From: Hydrogenophaga sp.
GTDB taxonomy: Bacteria; Pseudomonadota; Gammaproteobacteria; Burkholderiales; Burkholderiaceae_C
Direction: 5' to 3'
Assembly (NCBI RefSeq): GCF_019264445.1
Contig: NZ_JAHVAB010000040.1
Span: 1-64,000, forward strand
Length of the DNA stretch: 64,000 bases
The translations under genes were made by a program, and so were the position numbers. A model generated the notes under the pieces. It saw only the letters and a list, made by a program, of their open reading frames with translations. It ran no database searches and was not told where the DNA came from. Shown here piece by piece: positions 9,069 to 16,543 of this stretch; the stretch's first letter is position 1, and the number at the start of each line of letters is the position of its first letter.

Positions 9069-9287
9069 CTACCCGCACACCACCCCATCCGCGTCCAGCG
9101 CAGGCGGTCGCAGCAGGTCGTTGTCGATGCCCATGACCGCGCTGGCGCGCTCCACGGCTTGCCACAGCGGTCGGGGCATTTTCAGGATGTCGTCGGGCGA
9201 TTGCGCCTGGGCGATCCAGGCGCTGATCTGCTGGTGCTGCTCGTGGGTAAGCAGGGCCAGGTGCAGCATTTCGTCAATGATTTTCAT
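9069..9287 (-). CDS. Small conserved hypothetical protein
   Basis: A 72-residue, mostly helical, acidic protein (MKIIDEMLHLALLTHEQHQQI) without recognised domain. It sits between the MarR gene (7 bases gap) and the HD-domain gene (14 bases gap), so it is translated from the same message. The tight spacing is the main support for it being a real gene. Confidence 0.6.
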   Translation of the reverse strand: MKIIDEMLHLALLTHEQHQQISAWIAQAQSPDDILKMPRPLWQAVERASAVMGIDNDLLRPPALDADGVVCG

Positions 9288-9294
9288 GCGGGGT

Positions 9295-9765
9295 TCAGGT
9301 CGGTTTGGGCACTTGCAGTGCCTTCAGGTTGGCGGCGGCGCGTTCGGCCAGCCGGTCGATCAGTGCGTCGAGTTGCTGCACTTCTTCGGGCGAGAGCGCC
9401 AGCAGCAGCTGGCGGTTGAGCTCCACCACCTCGGGCAGGAATTCGTCGTAGAGCGCGCGGCCTTGTTCGGTGAGGGCCACGCGGGCGTGTCGGCGGTCGC
9501 TGGGGATCACTTCGCGGGAGGCCAGCTTCATGTCCACCAGGATGGTGACGATGCGCGAGGTGCGCGCGCGGTCCAGCTGCGCCAGCTCGGCGAGTTCTGA
9601 CGACAGGACCGGCCCATGCCGGGCCAGCACCACGATCAGGCGCCACTCGCGGCGCGACACGCCGTAGCGCGCCTGGCACAGGCGCCCCAGCGGTGCCACG
9701 GCCTGCGCCTGCAGGCGCGAGAGGCGATATAGGAACAGCTCAGCCATCTGACGCTCGGACTCCAC
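9295..9765 (-). CDS. MarR-family transcriptional regulator
   Basis: A 156-residue winged-helix regulator with a long N-terminal dimer helix, the DNA-recognition block SSELAELAQLDRARTSRIVTILVDMKLASRE and the wing SDRRHARVALTEQGRAL. It begins with GTG at 9765; an ATG at 9747 is a reasonable alternative. It heads a four-gene minus-strand operon and is divergent from a Bug receptor gene at 9855. A near-palindromic ATAGTTG...CAACCAT in the gap is a plausible operator serving both directions. Confidence 0.88.
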   Translation of the reverse strand: MESERQMAELFLYRLSRLQAQAVAPLGRLCQARYGVSRREWRLIVVLARHGPVLSSELAELAQLDRARTSRIVTILVDMKLASREVIPSDRRHARVALTEQGRALYDEFLPEVVELNRQLLLALSPEEVQQLDALIDRLAERAAANLKALQVPKPT

Positions 9766-9782
9766 CAGTGAATACCCTGAGC

Positions 9783-9803
9783 ATAGTTGTATTGGTCAAC
9801 CAT
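9783..9803. promoter_or_regulatory. Candidate MarR operator
   Basis: ATAGTTG and CAACCAT form an inverted repeat (six of seven positions) around a seven-base spacer, in the 89-base gap between the divergent MarR and Bug receptor genes. MarR proteins usually bind such TTG-spacer-CAA palindromes close to their own start. Confidence 0.5.
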
Positions 9804-9854
9804 CGTCTGCGGGCATAGATTCACCGGACGCGTCCAGAAACACAGGAGACATTC

Positions 9855-10856
9855 ATGACCCAGGTACCGCTTGCCCCTGCCACCCCTTCCCGCCTGCTGG
9901 GCGCGGCGCTGCTCGCGCTGGCGGCCTCGATGGCCTCCTCACCCGCCCTCGCGCAGGCCTGGCCGGCCAAGCCGGTGACGCTGGTGGTGGGCACACCGGC
10001 CGGTGGCTCGGTGGATGCGTATGGCCGCGCGCTGGCCGACCAGCTCGCCAAACAGACGGGCGGCACCTTTGTGGTGGAAAACAAGGGCGGCGCCAACGGC
10101 AACCTGAGCGCCGAGCAGGTGCGCACCGCCGCCGCCGATGGCCACACGCTGTGGCTCAGCACGCAGGCGATGTTCACGATCAACCCCTCGGTGTACCCGG
10201 CCCTGAAGTGGAAGCAGGCGGACTTCAGACCCCTGGCCAAGGGCATCGAGAGCCCGCTGGTGCTGGTGACGCACCCGTCGGTGCCCGCCAAAACGCTGCC
10301 CGAGCTGGTGAAGTGGGTGGCGGCCAACCCGGGCAAGATCACCTACGCGTCGTTCAGCCCGGGCACGCCCTCGCATTTCCTGGGCTTCCAGCTCAACGAG
10401 CGCTTCAAGCTGGACATGGTGCACGTGGCCTACAAGGGCAGCGCGCCGCAAATCACCGACCTGCTCGGCGGGCAGGTGGTGCTGGGCTTCACGCAGCTGC
10501 AGGCGGCGCTGCCGCATGTGCAGAGCGGCAAGCTCAACGCGATTGCGGTGACCTCGAAAGACCGCACCCGGTTCCTGCCGCAGGTGCCCAGCCTGGCCGA
10601 GCTGGGCCACCCCGACCTGACGTCCACCGTGTGGTTCGGGCTCATGGCGCCCTCGGCCACACCCAAGCCGGTGCTCGACCAGATCCAGGCTGCCGCGGTG
10701 AAGGCGCAGGCCGATGCCGACTACAAAGCCAAACTGGAAGCGCAGGGCTTTGATGTGCCGCAGGAGAGTGGCGAGGCGTTTGCCGCCACCATTGCCGCGG
10801 AAACCGCGCGCTGGGCCAGGGTGGTCAAGGCCACCGGTTTCCGCGCCAACGACTGA
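9855..10856 (+). CDS. Bug/TctC-family tripartite transporter substrate-binding protein
   Basis: A 333-residue periplasmic receptor. The signal peptide runs to about residue 34 (SPALAQAWP), followed by the Bug hallmarks KPVTLVVGTPAGGSVDAYGRALADQL and VVENKGGANGNLSAEQV. Bug proteins bind carboxylates or aromatic acids. No TctA/TctB membrane genes are nearby. It is divergent from the MarR gene and followed 18 bases later by a DUF3237 gene, with which it probably forms an operon. Confidence 0.92.
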   Translation: MTQVPLAPATPSRLLGAALLALAASMASSPALAQAWPAKPVTLVVGTPAGGSVDAYGRALADQLAKQTGGTFVVENKGGANGNLSAEQVRTAAADGHTLWLSTQAMFTINPSVYPALKWKQADFRPLAKGIESPLVLVTHPSVPAKTLPELVKWVAANPGKITYASFSPGTPSHFLGFQLNERFKLDMVHVAYKGSAPQITDLLGGQVVLGFTQLQAALPHVQSGKLNAIAVTSKDRTRFLPQVPSLAELGHPDLTSTVWFGLMAPSATPKPVLDQIQAAAVKAQADADYKAKLEAQGFDVPQESGEAFAATIAAETARWARVVKATGFRAND

Positions 10857-10874
10857 ACAGAAAGCCCCGCCCAC

Positions 10875-11342
10875 ATGCCCCGCCCCAACGCGCCTTCACT
10901 GGCGTTCTTCGCCCAGCTCTCGATCGAAGTGGCCCCGGCCCACGAAATCGGCCAGACCCCGGCGGGCCTGCGCCGTGTGATTCCCATCCTGAGCGGGCTG
11001 GTGCAGGGCGACGGCTGGCGTGCGCGCGTGTTGCCCGGTGGCGCCGATTTCCAGGCCATCGTCAGCCCCACGCTCGCGCAGCTCGATGCGCGCTATGTGC
11101 TCGAAACCGATGCGGGCGACCTCATCTATGTGTGCAACCGCGCCATCCGCGTGGCCGCGCCCGAGGTGACGGCGCGGCTGGTGCGCGGCGAGCCGGTGGA
11201 CCCGGCGCTGGTGTATTTCCGGTGCGTGCCCACGTTCGAGACCGCCGCGCCCGCGCTGGCCTGGGTCAACGAGCGGCTGTTCGTCGGATCGGGCATTCGC
11301 CGCCCCAGCGCCGTGGAGATCGACTGCTTTACCGTGAACTGA
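10875..11342 (+). CDS. DUF3237 domain-containing protein
   Basis: A 155-residue protein matching the DUF3237 pattern: a beta-rich fold with GQTPAGLRRVIPILSG, GDGWRARVLPGGADFQ, and the C-terminal YFRCVPTFET...WVNERLFVGSG. The molecular function is unknown; members often accompany catabolic genes. It follows the Bug receptor closely and overlaps the 3' end of the convergent gene by 14 bases. Confidence 0.8.
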   Translation: MPRPNAPSLAFFAQLSIEVAPAHEIGQTPAGLRRVIPILSGLVQGDGWRARVLPGGADFQAIVSPTLAQLDARYVLETDAGDLIYVCNRAIRVAAPEVTARLVRGEPVDPALVYFRCVPTFETAAPALAWVNERLFVGSGIRRPSAVEIDCFTVN

Positions 11343-11814
11343 CCGGCAGCAGCGTGAGCGATGCAAACCCGAGGTGGTGCATGGTCTCGCGCAGGATGAG
11401 CACGTAGGCCGCAAACTCCGCGCGCACGGGCAGGCCGGCAGAGGCCGCCGGGCGGCCCAGCGACACCGCCACCAGCTGGTTGAACACTTGCTCGATATCG
11501 TCAATGAGCAGCAGCGCACCGTGCGCTTCGCGCTCGTGCACCAGGCGGTGCAGCTCGCGCGCCGGGGCGTCCGCTGTCACCAGCTGCGAGCCCGGCGGCA
11601 TTTGCCGCAGCAGCGGCATCACGGCGTTTTCCACGTGTTCGATGGCGTTTTCCAGCTCCAGCGGGGTCGGCGGTTCGCGCCGGAACGGGCCTTCGCCCAA
11701 CGCCTGGGTGCCGATGTCGAGCATCCATTCACGCACCCCGCCGCGCAGGAACTCGGTGATCAGGTGCGTTTCGTGTGTGCCGATGGCGATGCGGGTGCGG
11801 GCATCAGGCACCAT
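11329..11814 (-). CDS. Conserved hypothetical protein
   Basis: A 161-residue protein without recognised domain; the visible sequence is mixed alpha/beta with a HETHLITEFLRGGVREWMLDIG start. I chose the ATG at 11814 because GGAGG lies six bases upstream. The start overlaps the end of the flavin monooxygenase gene by 11 bases, so it is coupled to it. It converges on and overlaps the DUF3237 gene. Confidence 0.6.
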   Translation of the reverse strand: MVPDARTRIAIGTHETHLITEFLRGGVREWMLDIGTQALGEGPFRREPPTPLELENAIEHVENAVMPLLRQMPPGSQLVTADAPARELHRLVHEREAHGALLLIDDIEQVFNQLVAVSLGRPAASAGLPVRAEFAAYVLILRETMHHLGFASLTLLPVSSR

Positions 11815-13039
11815 GCACGCCTCCGTGCTCCTGCCCCTGCCGCGCCGAAATGCGCTCGGCCACCCGCTCGGCCTGCTGGGCAATGGTGCGCAACAGGCCG
11901 CCGGGCTGGCGCACGTCAAAGCCCACGAAGTACACGCCCTGCAGCGCGCCCTCGCCGCTCACGCCGGGCGGTATGCCGCGCTCGTCCAGCGGCAGCGGGG
12001 TGTAGGGAAAGAGCGCCTGCAGCGCAGGCTGGTAGCCGGTGGCCAGCAGCACGGCGTCAAACGGGTGCTCGGTACCGTCGGTGAAACGCACACCGCCAGA
12101 GGTCAGCGACTGAATGCCGGGGTACACCAGAATGTCGCCGGTCTGGATGCGCTTGACGGTGCCCACATCGATCACGGGCGTCTTGCCCTCCTCGCGCAAC
12201 TGGCGCTGCGGCGACACGCGCGCAGTGGGCAGCCCGTGGCGGCGCAGGTCGCCCACCGTGAGGTCTCGAAACAGCGTGGCCAGCGCATCGCCCAGCGCAT
12301 GGGGCAGTTTGCTCAGCAGGATGCTGGAGAGCTGCGTCGGCCGCCCCAGCACCTCGCGCCGCACGATGTTGACCGGCGAGCGCACCGAGAGCGCGGCGCG
12401 CACGCCGTGCTCGACCAGATCCAGCGCGATCTCGGCGCCGGTGTTGCCCATGCCGACCACGAGCACGCGCTGCCCTGCGAAGGGCGCGGCGTTGCGGTAG
12501 CTGCGGCTGTGCAGCACGCGGCCCTGGAACACGTCTTCGCCCGGCAGGCGCGGCACCTGCGGCACGCGGTTGGCACCGGTGGCCACCACCACGTGGTTGG
12601 CGGCGTAGTGGCGCCCATCCGACAGCCGCACCTGCCACGGCGCGCCCGGTTCCTGGCGGGGTTCGATGGCCTCCACGTTGACGCCCAGCTCGGGCTCGAT
12701 CCGGTGATGGCGCGCGTAAGCGGTGAGGTAGTCCACCACGCCCTGGCGCGGCACGTAGCGCGGCGCGTCTTCCGGGAACGCCATGCCGGGCAGGGCCGAA
12801 TGGGTCTTGGCGGTGTGCAGGTGCAGCCGCTCGTAATGGCGGCGCCACGAAGACGCCACCTCCTGCGCCCGGTCAAACACCAGCGGGCTGTGCCCGCGCT
12901 GCATCAGGCACGCGGCCACCGCCAGCCCGGCAGGACCGGCGCCAATGACGACGATGTCTGCCTCGGTGTCGGGGTCGAGCGGGGCGTGGTTGGAGCCGCG
13001 AAAGGGTTGGGTGTACAGGTCTGGCGTGTCGTGGTCCAT
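11804..13039 (-). CDS. Flavin-dependent monooxygenase-like NAD(P)-binding protein
   Basis: A 411-residue two-dinucleotide-binding-domain oxidoreductase of the CzcO / flavin-containing monooxygenase type. FAD motif VVIGAGPAGLAVAACL lies near residue 30, with ERLHLHTAKTHSALPGM typical of the family and a second Rossmann motif VLVVGMGNTGAEIALDL near residue 170. The late block DAVLLATGYQP is the usual ATG motif. It likely oxygenates a small lipophilic or aromatic substrate. It is followed by an overlapping gene of unknown function. Confidence 0.85.
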   Translation of the reverse strand: MDHDTPDLYTQPFRGSNHAPLDPDTEADIVVIGAGPAGLAVAACLMQRGHSPLVFDRAQEVASSWRRHYERLHLHTAKTHSALPGMAFPEDAPRYVPRQGVVDYLTAYARHHRIEPELGVNVEAIEPRQEPGAPWQVRLSDGRHYAANHVVVATGANRVPQVPRLPGEDVFQGRVLHSRSYRNAAPFAGQRVLVVGMGNTGAEIALDLVEHGVRAALSVRSPVNIVRREVLGRPTQLSSILLSKLPHALGDALATLFRDLTVGDLRRHGLPTARVSPQRQLREEGKTPVIDVGTVKRIQTGDILVYPGIQSLTSGGVRFTDGTEHPFDAVLLATGYQPALQALFPYTPLPLDERGIPPGVSGEGALQGVYFVGFDVRQPGGLLRTIAQQAERVAERISARQGQEHGGVHGA

Positions 13040-13072
13040 GGAGGCAGTGTGCGGCCTTGGCCTCGCATGTCA

Positions 13073-13090
13073 AGCCCGAGGAGTCGGGCT
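13073..13090 (-). terminator. Possible stem-loop terminator behind the ECF42 gene
   Basis: AGCCCGA and TCGGGCT pair across a four-base loop, five bases behind the sigma factor stop codon. No U-tract follows, so it may only stabilise the mRNA end or assist Rho-dependent termination. Confidence 0.35.
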
Positions 13091-13094
13091 GGCG

Positions 13095-14375
13095 TCACTG
13101 GCTCGGGGGGTCGAGGCGGCGGGCCCGCTCCATCAGAAAGGTTTTTTCGCGCTCGTTGCCCGCCAGCTCGGCCGCGCGCACGAATTCGGTGCGCGCTTCG
13201 GCGTGGCGCCCCAGCCGGGCCAGCAAATCGCCGCGCACGCTGGGCAGCCAGTGGTACTGGCGCAGCGCCTTGTGCGCCATGAGCGCGTCCACCAGCACCA
13301 GGCCGGCGGCCGGGCCGGCGTGCATGGACACCGCCACGGCGCGGTTGAGCTCGACCACCGGCGAAGGCGACACGCGCGCCAGCTCGCCATAGAGCGCGGC
13401 AATGCGCGCCCAGTCGGTGTCGGCCGCGCGCAGCGCGCGGGCATGGCAGGCGGCAATGGCGGCCTGCAGGTGGTACGGGCCAGGCGCGGTGGTGAGCCGG
13501 TCGGCGCGGTCCAGCGCGTCCAGGCCTCGGCGCACGAGCAAGGCGTCCCAGCGGCTGCGGTCCTGCTCGGCCAGTAGCACGGGGCGGCCTTGCGCATCGG
13601 TGCGCGCGGCCGTGCGCGAGGCCTGGATTTCCATCAGCGCCAGCAGGCCCAGCACCTCGGGCTGCTGCGGTGCCATGCCGGCGAGCATGCGGCCCAGGCG
13701 CAGCGCTTCGTCGCACAGGGCCGGGCGCATCCAGTCGTCACCGCTGGTGGCGGTGTAGCCCTCGTTGAACACGAGGTACACCACTTCCAGCACCGAAGCC
13801 AGGCGCTCGCCCAGCGCCTCGCCGCGCGGCACCTCGAACGGCACGCCCGCCTCGCTGAGCGTGCGCTTGGCGCGCACGATGCGCTGCGCGATGGTGGCTT
13901 CGGGCACCAGGAAGGCGCGTGCAATTTCGTGCGTGGTGAGCCCGCCCAGCAGCTTGAGCGTGAGGGCCACGCGCGCGTCGGTGCCCAGCACGGGGTGGCA
14001 GGCGGTGAACACCAGGCGCAACAGGTCGTCGCCAATGTCGTCCTGGCGGGCCTCGTCGAGCGCGTCCACAAAGTCGGGCACGTGCGTGGCGCCCAGCGCC
14101 TCCAGGTCGGCCGCGATGCCGTCGTGCTTCTCCTGCGCCATCTGGCGGTGGCGCAGGTGGTCGAGCGCGCGGCGCTTGGCGGTGGTCATGAGCCAGGCGG
14201 CGGGGTTGTCGGGCACGCCGTCGCGCGGCCAATGTTCGAGCGCGGCCACCAGCGCGTCCTGCGCCAGCTCTTCGGCCACGCCGATGTCGCGCACCACGCG
14301 CGCCACCGACGCGGTGATGCGCGCGGACTCCAGGCGCCAGACGGTGGCAATGGCCTGATGGACACCGGAATGCAT
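13095..14375 (-). CDS. ECF42-group RNA polymerase sigma factor with C-terminal extension
   Basis: A 426-residue extracytoplasmic-function sigma factor. Sigma region 2 is near residues 10-75 (RDIGVAEELAQDALVAALEHWP, NPAAWLMTTAKRRALDHLR) and region 4 near 130-170 (LTTHEIARAFLVPEATIAQRIVRAKRTL). The remaining 230 residues form a DUF6596/TPR-like helical extension ending near ELAGNEREKTFLMERARRL. ECF42 members have this extension instead of an anti-sigma partner and are linked to DGPF (YCII) genes, exactly as here. It is the last gene of the operon, 10 bases behind the VOC gene. The ATG at 14375 is chosen because the longer upstream frame is unlike the family. Confidence 0.88.
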   Translation of the reverse strand: MHSGVHQAIATVWRLESARITASVARVVRDIGVAEELAQDALVAALEHWPRDGVPDNPAAWLMTTAKRRALDHLRHRQMAQEKHDGIAADLEALGATHVPDFVDALDEARQDDIGDDLLRLVFTACHPVLGTDARVALTLKLLGGLTTHEIARAFLVPEATIAQRIVRAKRTLSEAGVPFEVPRGEALGERLASVLEVVYLVFNEGYTATSGDDWMRPALCDEALRLGRMLAGMAPQQPEVLGLLALMEIQASRTAARTDAQGRPVLLAEQDRSRWDALLVRRGLDALDRADRLTTAPGPYHLQAAIAACHARALRAADTDWARIAALYGELARVSPSPVVELNRAVAVSMHAGPAAGLVLVDALMAHKALRQYHWLPSVRGDLLARLGRHAEARTEFVRAAELAGNEREKTFLMERARRLDPPSQ

Positions 14376-14385
14376 GCGCGCGAAT

Positions 14386-14796
14386 TTACATCTGCGCGGG
14401 TGCGGCGCTCTCGTCCATCCAGAACACCTCCCACTGGTGGCCGTCCAGGTCGGCAAAGCCATGCTGGTACATGAAGCCGTGGTCCATGGGTGTGTTGGGC
14501 GTGGTGCCGCCGGCGGCCACGGCCCTGGCCACGATCTCGTCCACCTCGCTGCGGCTGTCGCACGAGAGCGCGATCAAGACCTCGGTGGCCTTGTTCGCGT
14601 CGCTGATCGGCAACTTCGTAAAGCCTTGAAAGAAGGGCTCAACCAGCAGCATGGCGTAGATGTTGTCGGCAATCTCCAGGCAGGCGCCCTGCTCGTTGGT
14701 GAACTGCCGGTTGAAGCTGAGGCCCAGCGAGGTGAAGAAGGCCTGCGAACGGGCCATGTCCTTGATGGGCAGGTTGACGAAGATCTGGCGCAGCAT
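14386..14796 (-). CDS. VOC-family protein (glyoxalase/bleomycin-resistance fold)
   Basis: A 136-residue protein with the paired beta-alpha-beta modules of the VOC superfamily: VNLPIKDMARSQAFFTSLGLSF at the start and GFADLDGHQWEVFWMDE at the end. An AAGGAG sequence precedes the ATG at 14796. It belongs to the lactoylglutathione lyase-like branch frequently found with YCII/DGPF genes under ECF42 control. The substrate is unknown. Confidence 0.82.
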   Translation of the reverse strand: MLRQIFVNLPIKDMARSQAFFTSLGLSFNRQFTNEQGACLEIADNIYAMLLVEPFFQGFTKLPISDANKATEVLIALSCDSRSEVDEIVARAVAAGGTTPNTPMDHGFMYQHGFADLDGHQWEVFWMDESAAPAQM

Positions 14797-14816
14797 GGGG
14801 TTCTCCTTGTAGGGGT

Positions 14817-15260
14817 TCAGTGCGTGCCTTCGCACAGGGTCTTGAGCTTTTCCAGCGCCAGCGGCCAGGTGCGGGCCATGTGGTCGTCGTAGCCCCCGAA
14901 CACATCGGCGGCCACCCGCAGACGCGTGCCGCCGGCCTCGTCGGTGAAGCGGTAGTTTTCGTGGCAGGGCGCCCAGGCCTTCACGGCTTCGCTGGTGGTG
15001 TCTTCGCCTTGCGGGCCGATCATGCCGAGGTGGCGGATGGACACGAACTCGGCAGGCCGGTGCTCCGCGATCTCGGACACCATGCCCTGGCCGTTGGGGC
15101 CCAGGAAGCGAATGCGCTCGCCGGCGTTCCACGAGCCCTCGAAACGCGAGCCTTCGCAGAAGACGCTGGTCCACTGCTCGTAGGTGGGCGACTGCAACAT
15201 GGTGGCCCACACGCGTTCGCGCGGCGCCGCAATGTGAATGTCAAAGTGTTGCGTGTTCAT
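14817..15260 (-). CDS. SRPBCC (START/AHSA1-like) domain protein
   Basis: A 147-residue hydrophobic-pocket protein with the AHSA1 pattern: FDIHIAAPRERVWATML near the start, FEGSWNAGERIRFLGPNGQGMVSEI in the middle and ALEKLKTL at the end. Two ATGs are possible (15266 and 15260). The second is preferred because GGAG then lies about seven bases upstream. It is part of the ECF42 operon, 10 bases behind the DGPF gene. Function unknown; members bind small hydrophobic ligands. Confidence 0.82.
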   Translation of the reverse strand: MNTQHFDIHIAAPRERVWATMLQSPTYEQWTSVFCEGSRFEGSWNAGERIRFLGPNGQGMVSEIAEHRPAEFVSIRHLGMIGPQGEDTTSEAVKAWAPCHENYRFTDEAGGTRLRVAADVFGGYDDHMARTWPLALEKLKTLCEGTH

Positions 15261-15270
15261 GGACATCTCC

Positions 15271-15702
15271 TCAAGGCCTGGCGGCCTGCATGGCGTCGAG
15301 TTTCTTGAAGTCTTCCAGCGGCTCGCTGGGCGGGAAGTCGTCGAGTTCGTAGAGCTGGCGCAGCTCGATGACGGCCTCCTTGCCCTGCCCGGCCGGGTTG
15401 GGAAAGCGGCGACTCCACTCCATCGCCTCTTCGCGCGAGCGCACCTGGATCAGCGTGTAGCCGGCGATCAGCTCCTTGGCTTCGGCAAAGGGGCCATCGA
15501 CGACGCGCTTGCCACCATCGGCGCTGTAGTGCACGCGCCAGCCCTTGCAGCTGGGGTGCAGGCCCGAGCCGTCGAGCAGCACGCCGGCCTGCGCCAGGGC
15601 TTCGTGGTAACGCACCATCTCGGCCATCAGGGCTTCGTCGGGGGCGGGGGTGGTCTCTGCTTCGAACTCGGCGCAGGACTTGACGATGATCATGAATCGC
15701 AT
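15271..15702 (-). CDS. YCII/DGPF-domain protein 1
   Basis: A 143-residue protein of the YCII superfamily with the DGPF motif in VVDGPFAEAKELIAGYTLIQV near residue 70. DGPF proteins are the characteristic genomic partners of ECF41/ECF42 sigma factors. GGAGAAG precedes the ATG. A candidate ECF42 promoter (TGTCGA, 17 bases, CGTC) lies 45 to 71 bases ahead of the start, suggesting that this gene begins the sigma-dependent operon. Confidence 0.87.
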   Translation of the reverse strand: MRFMIIVKSCAEFEAETTPAPDEALMAEMVRYHEALAQAGVLLDGSGLHPSCKGWRVHYSADGGKRVVDGPFAEAKELIAGYTLIQVRSREEAMEWSRRFPNPAGQGKEAVIELRQLYELDDFPPSEPLEDFKKLDAMQAARP

Positions 15703-15746
15703 GGGCTTCTCCTGGGTGGCGGATGAAAGGGACTTTCAACCGGTAC

Positions 15747-15773
15747 GACGAAGCGGGTGCGGCGTTTTCGACA
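15747..15773 (-). promoter_or_regulatory. Candidate ECF42-dependent promoter
   Basis: On the minus strand a TGTCGA element (15768-15773) and a CGTC element (15747-15750) are separated by 17 bases. As I recall, the ECF42 consensus described in Streptomyces is TGTCGA at -35 and CG(A/T)C at -10. The site is 45 bases upstream of the first DGPF start, so the operon ending in the sigma factor may be positively autoregulated. Confidence 0.6.
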
Positions 15774-15810
15774 CACCCCGCTCAGGACAAACCCTGAGAG
15801 CCCCCCGGTC

Positions 15811-16176
15811 TCAGCCCGGGCTGTCGTCGTAGCAGGGCCCCACGGCGCGCACCTCCACCGTGGCCCACTCGGCGGCGGGGCACTCGTGTGCAATGGCAAC
15901 GGCCTCGGCCATGCTGTCGCACTTCAGCAGGAAGAAGCCGCCGATCATTTCCTTGGCTTCGGCGAACGGTCCGTCGAGCACCTGGGGCTTGCCGCCGCCC
16001 GTGTGCACCCGCACCGCCTGCGACTGCGACGCCAGTGACTCCACCGCCAGCAGCTTGCCGCGCGCCTTGAGCGATTCACCAAACTGCTGCATGCGGGCGT
16101 ACACCTCGCGGCCCTGGGATTCGGTGCGCGTGCGGCGCTGGCCGGTGGGTTCAACGATCAAGAGCATGTGGGACAT
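15811..16176 (-). CDS. YCII/DGPF-domain protein 2
   Basis: A 121-residue YCII-family protein with VLDGPFAEAKEMIGGFFLLKC, a shorter relative of the next gene downstream. It is separated from that gene by 108 bases containing the putative sigma-dependent promoter, so it may be a separate transcript or read into the operon. It is divergent from the cupin gene at 16255. Confidence 0.85.
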   Translation of the reverse strand: MSHMLLIVEPTGQRRTRTESQGREVYARMQQFGESLKARGKLLAVESLASQSQAVRVHTGGGKPQVLDGPFAEAKEMIGGFFLLKCDSMAEAVAIAHECPAAEWATVEVRAVGPCYDDSPG

Positions 16177-16254
16177 GGCAGGGCCTTTTGACGAAGCACA
16201 AGCCCGGGATGCTACCGCTTGACCCCGCAGGGCAAACACCCACAATGCAACGGA

Positions 16255-16539
16255 ATGAACACCAGCACCAACTTCGAAAGCTTCCGCCTGCAAGCCCTGA
16301 TCGAGGGCTTTGACGAAGCCCTCGAACGGGAATGGCCACCCCTCACGCTGCTGGACATGCACACCCACCCCTTCGCGGCCAAGGCGGTCGTCACCCGGGG
16401 CGAGATGTGGCTCACGGTCGGCGACCTCACGCGCCAGCTGCGCCCGGGCGACACCTTCGAGATCGAGCGCGACGTGCCCCACGCCGAACGCTACGGCGCC
16501 GAAGGTGCCACGTACTGGGTGGCGCGGCGCAAGGACTGA
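16255..16539 (+). CDS. Small cupin-domain protein
   Basis: A 94-residue single-domain cupin. HTHPFAAKAVVTRGEMWLTVGDLTRQLRPGDTFEIERDVPHAERYG contains both cupin motifs, with His, Glu and His positions able to bind a metal. An ATG at 16255 follows a weak ribosome binding site; an in-frame start at 16219 is unlikely. Its role is unknown; such small cupins act in sugar or antibiotic modification or as sensors. It converges on the methyltransferase gene with four bases between stops. Confidence 0.8.
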   Translation: MNTSTNFESFRLQALIEGFDEALEREWPPLTLLDMHTHPFAAKAVVTRGEMWLTVGDLTRQLRPGDTFEIERDVPHAERYGAEGATYWVARRKD

Positions 16540-16543
16540 GGCC

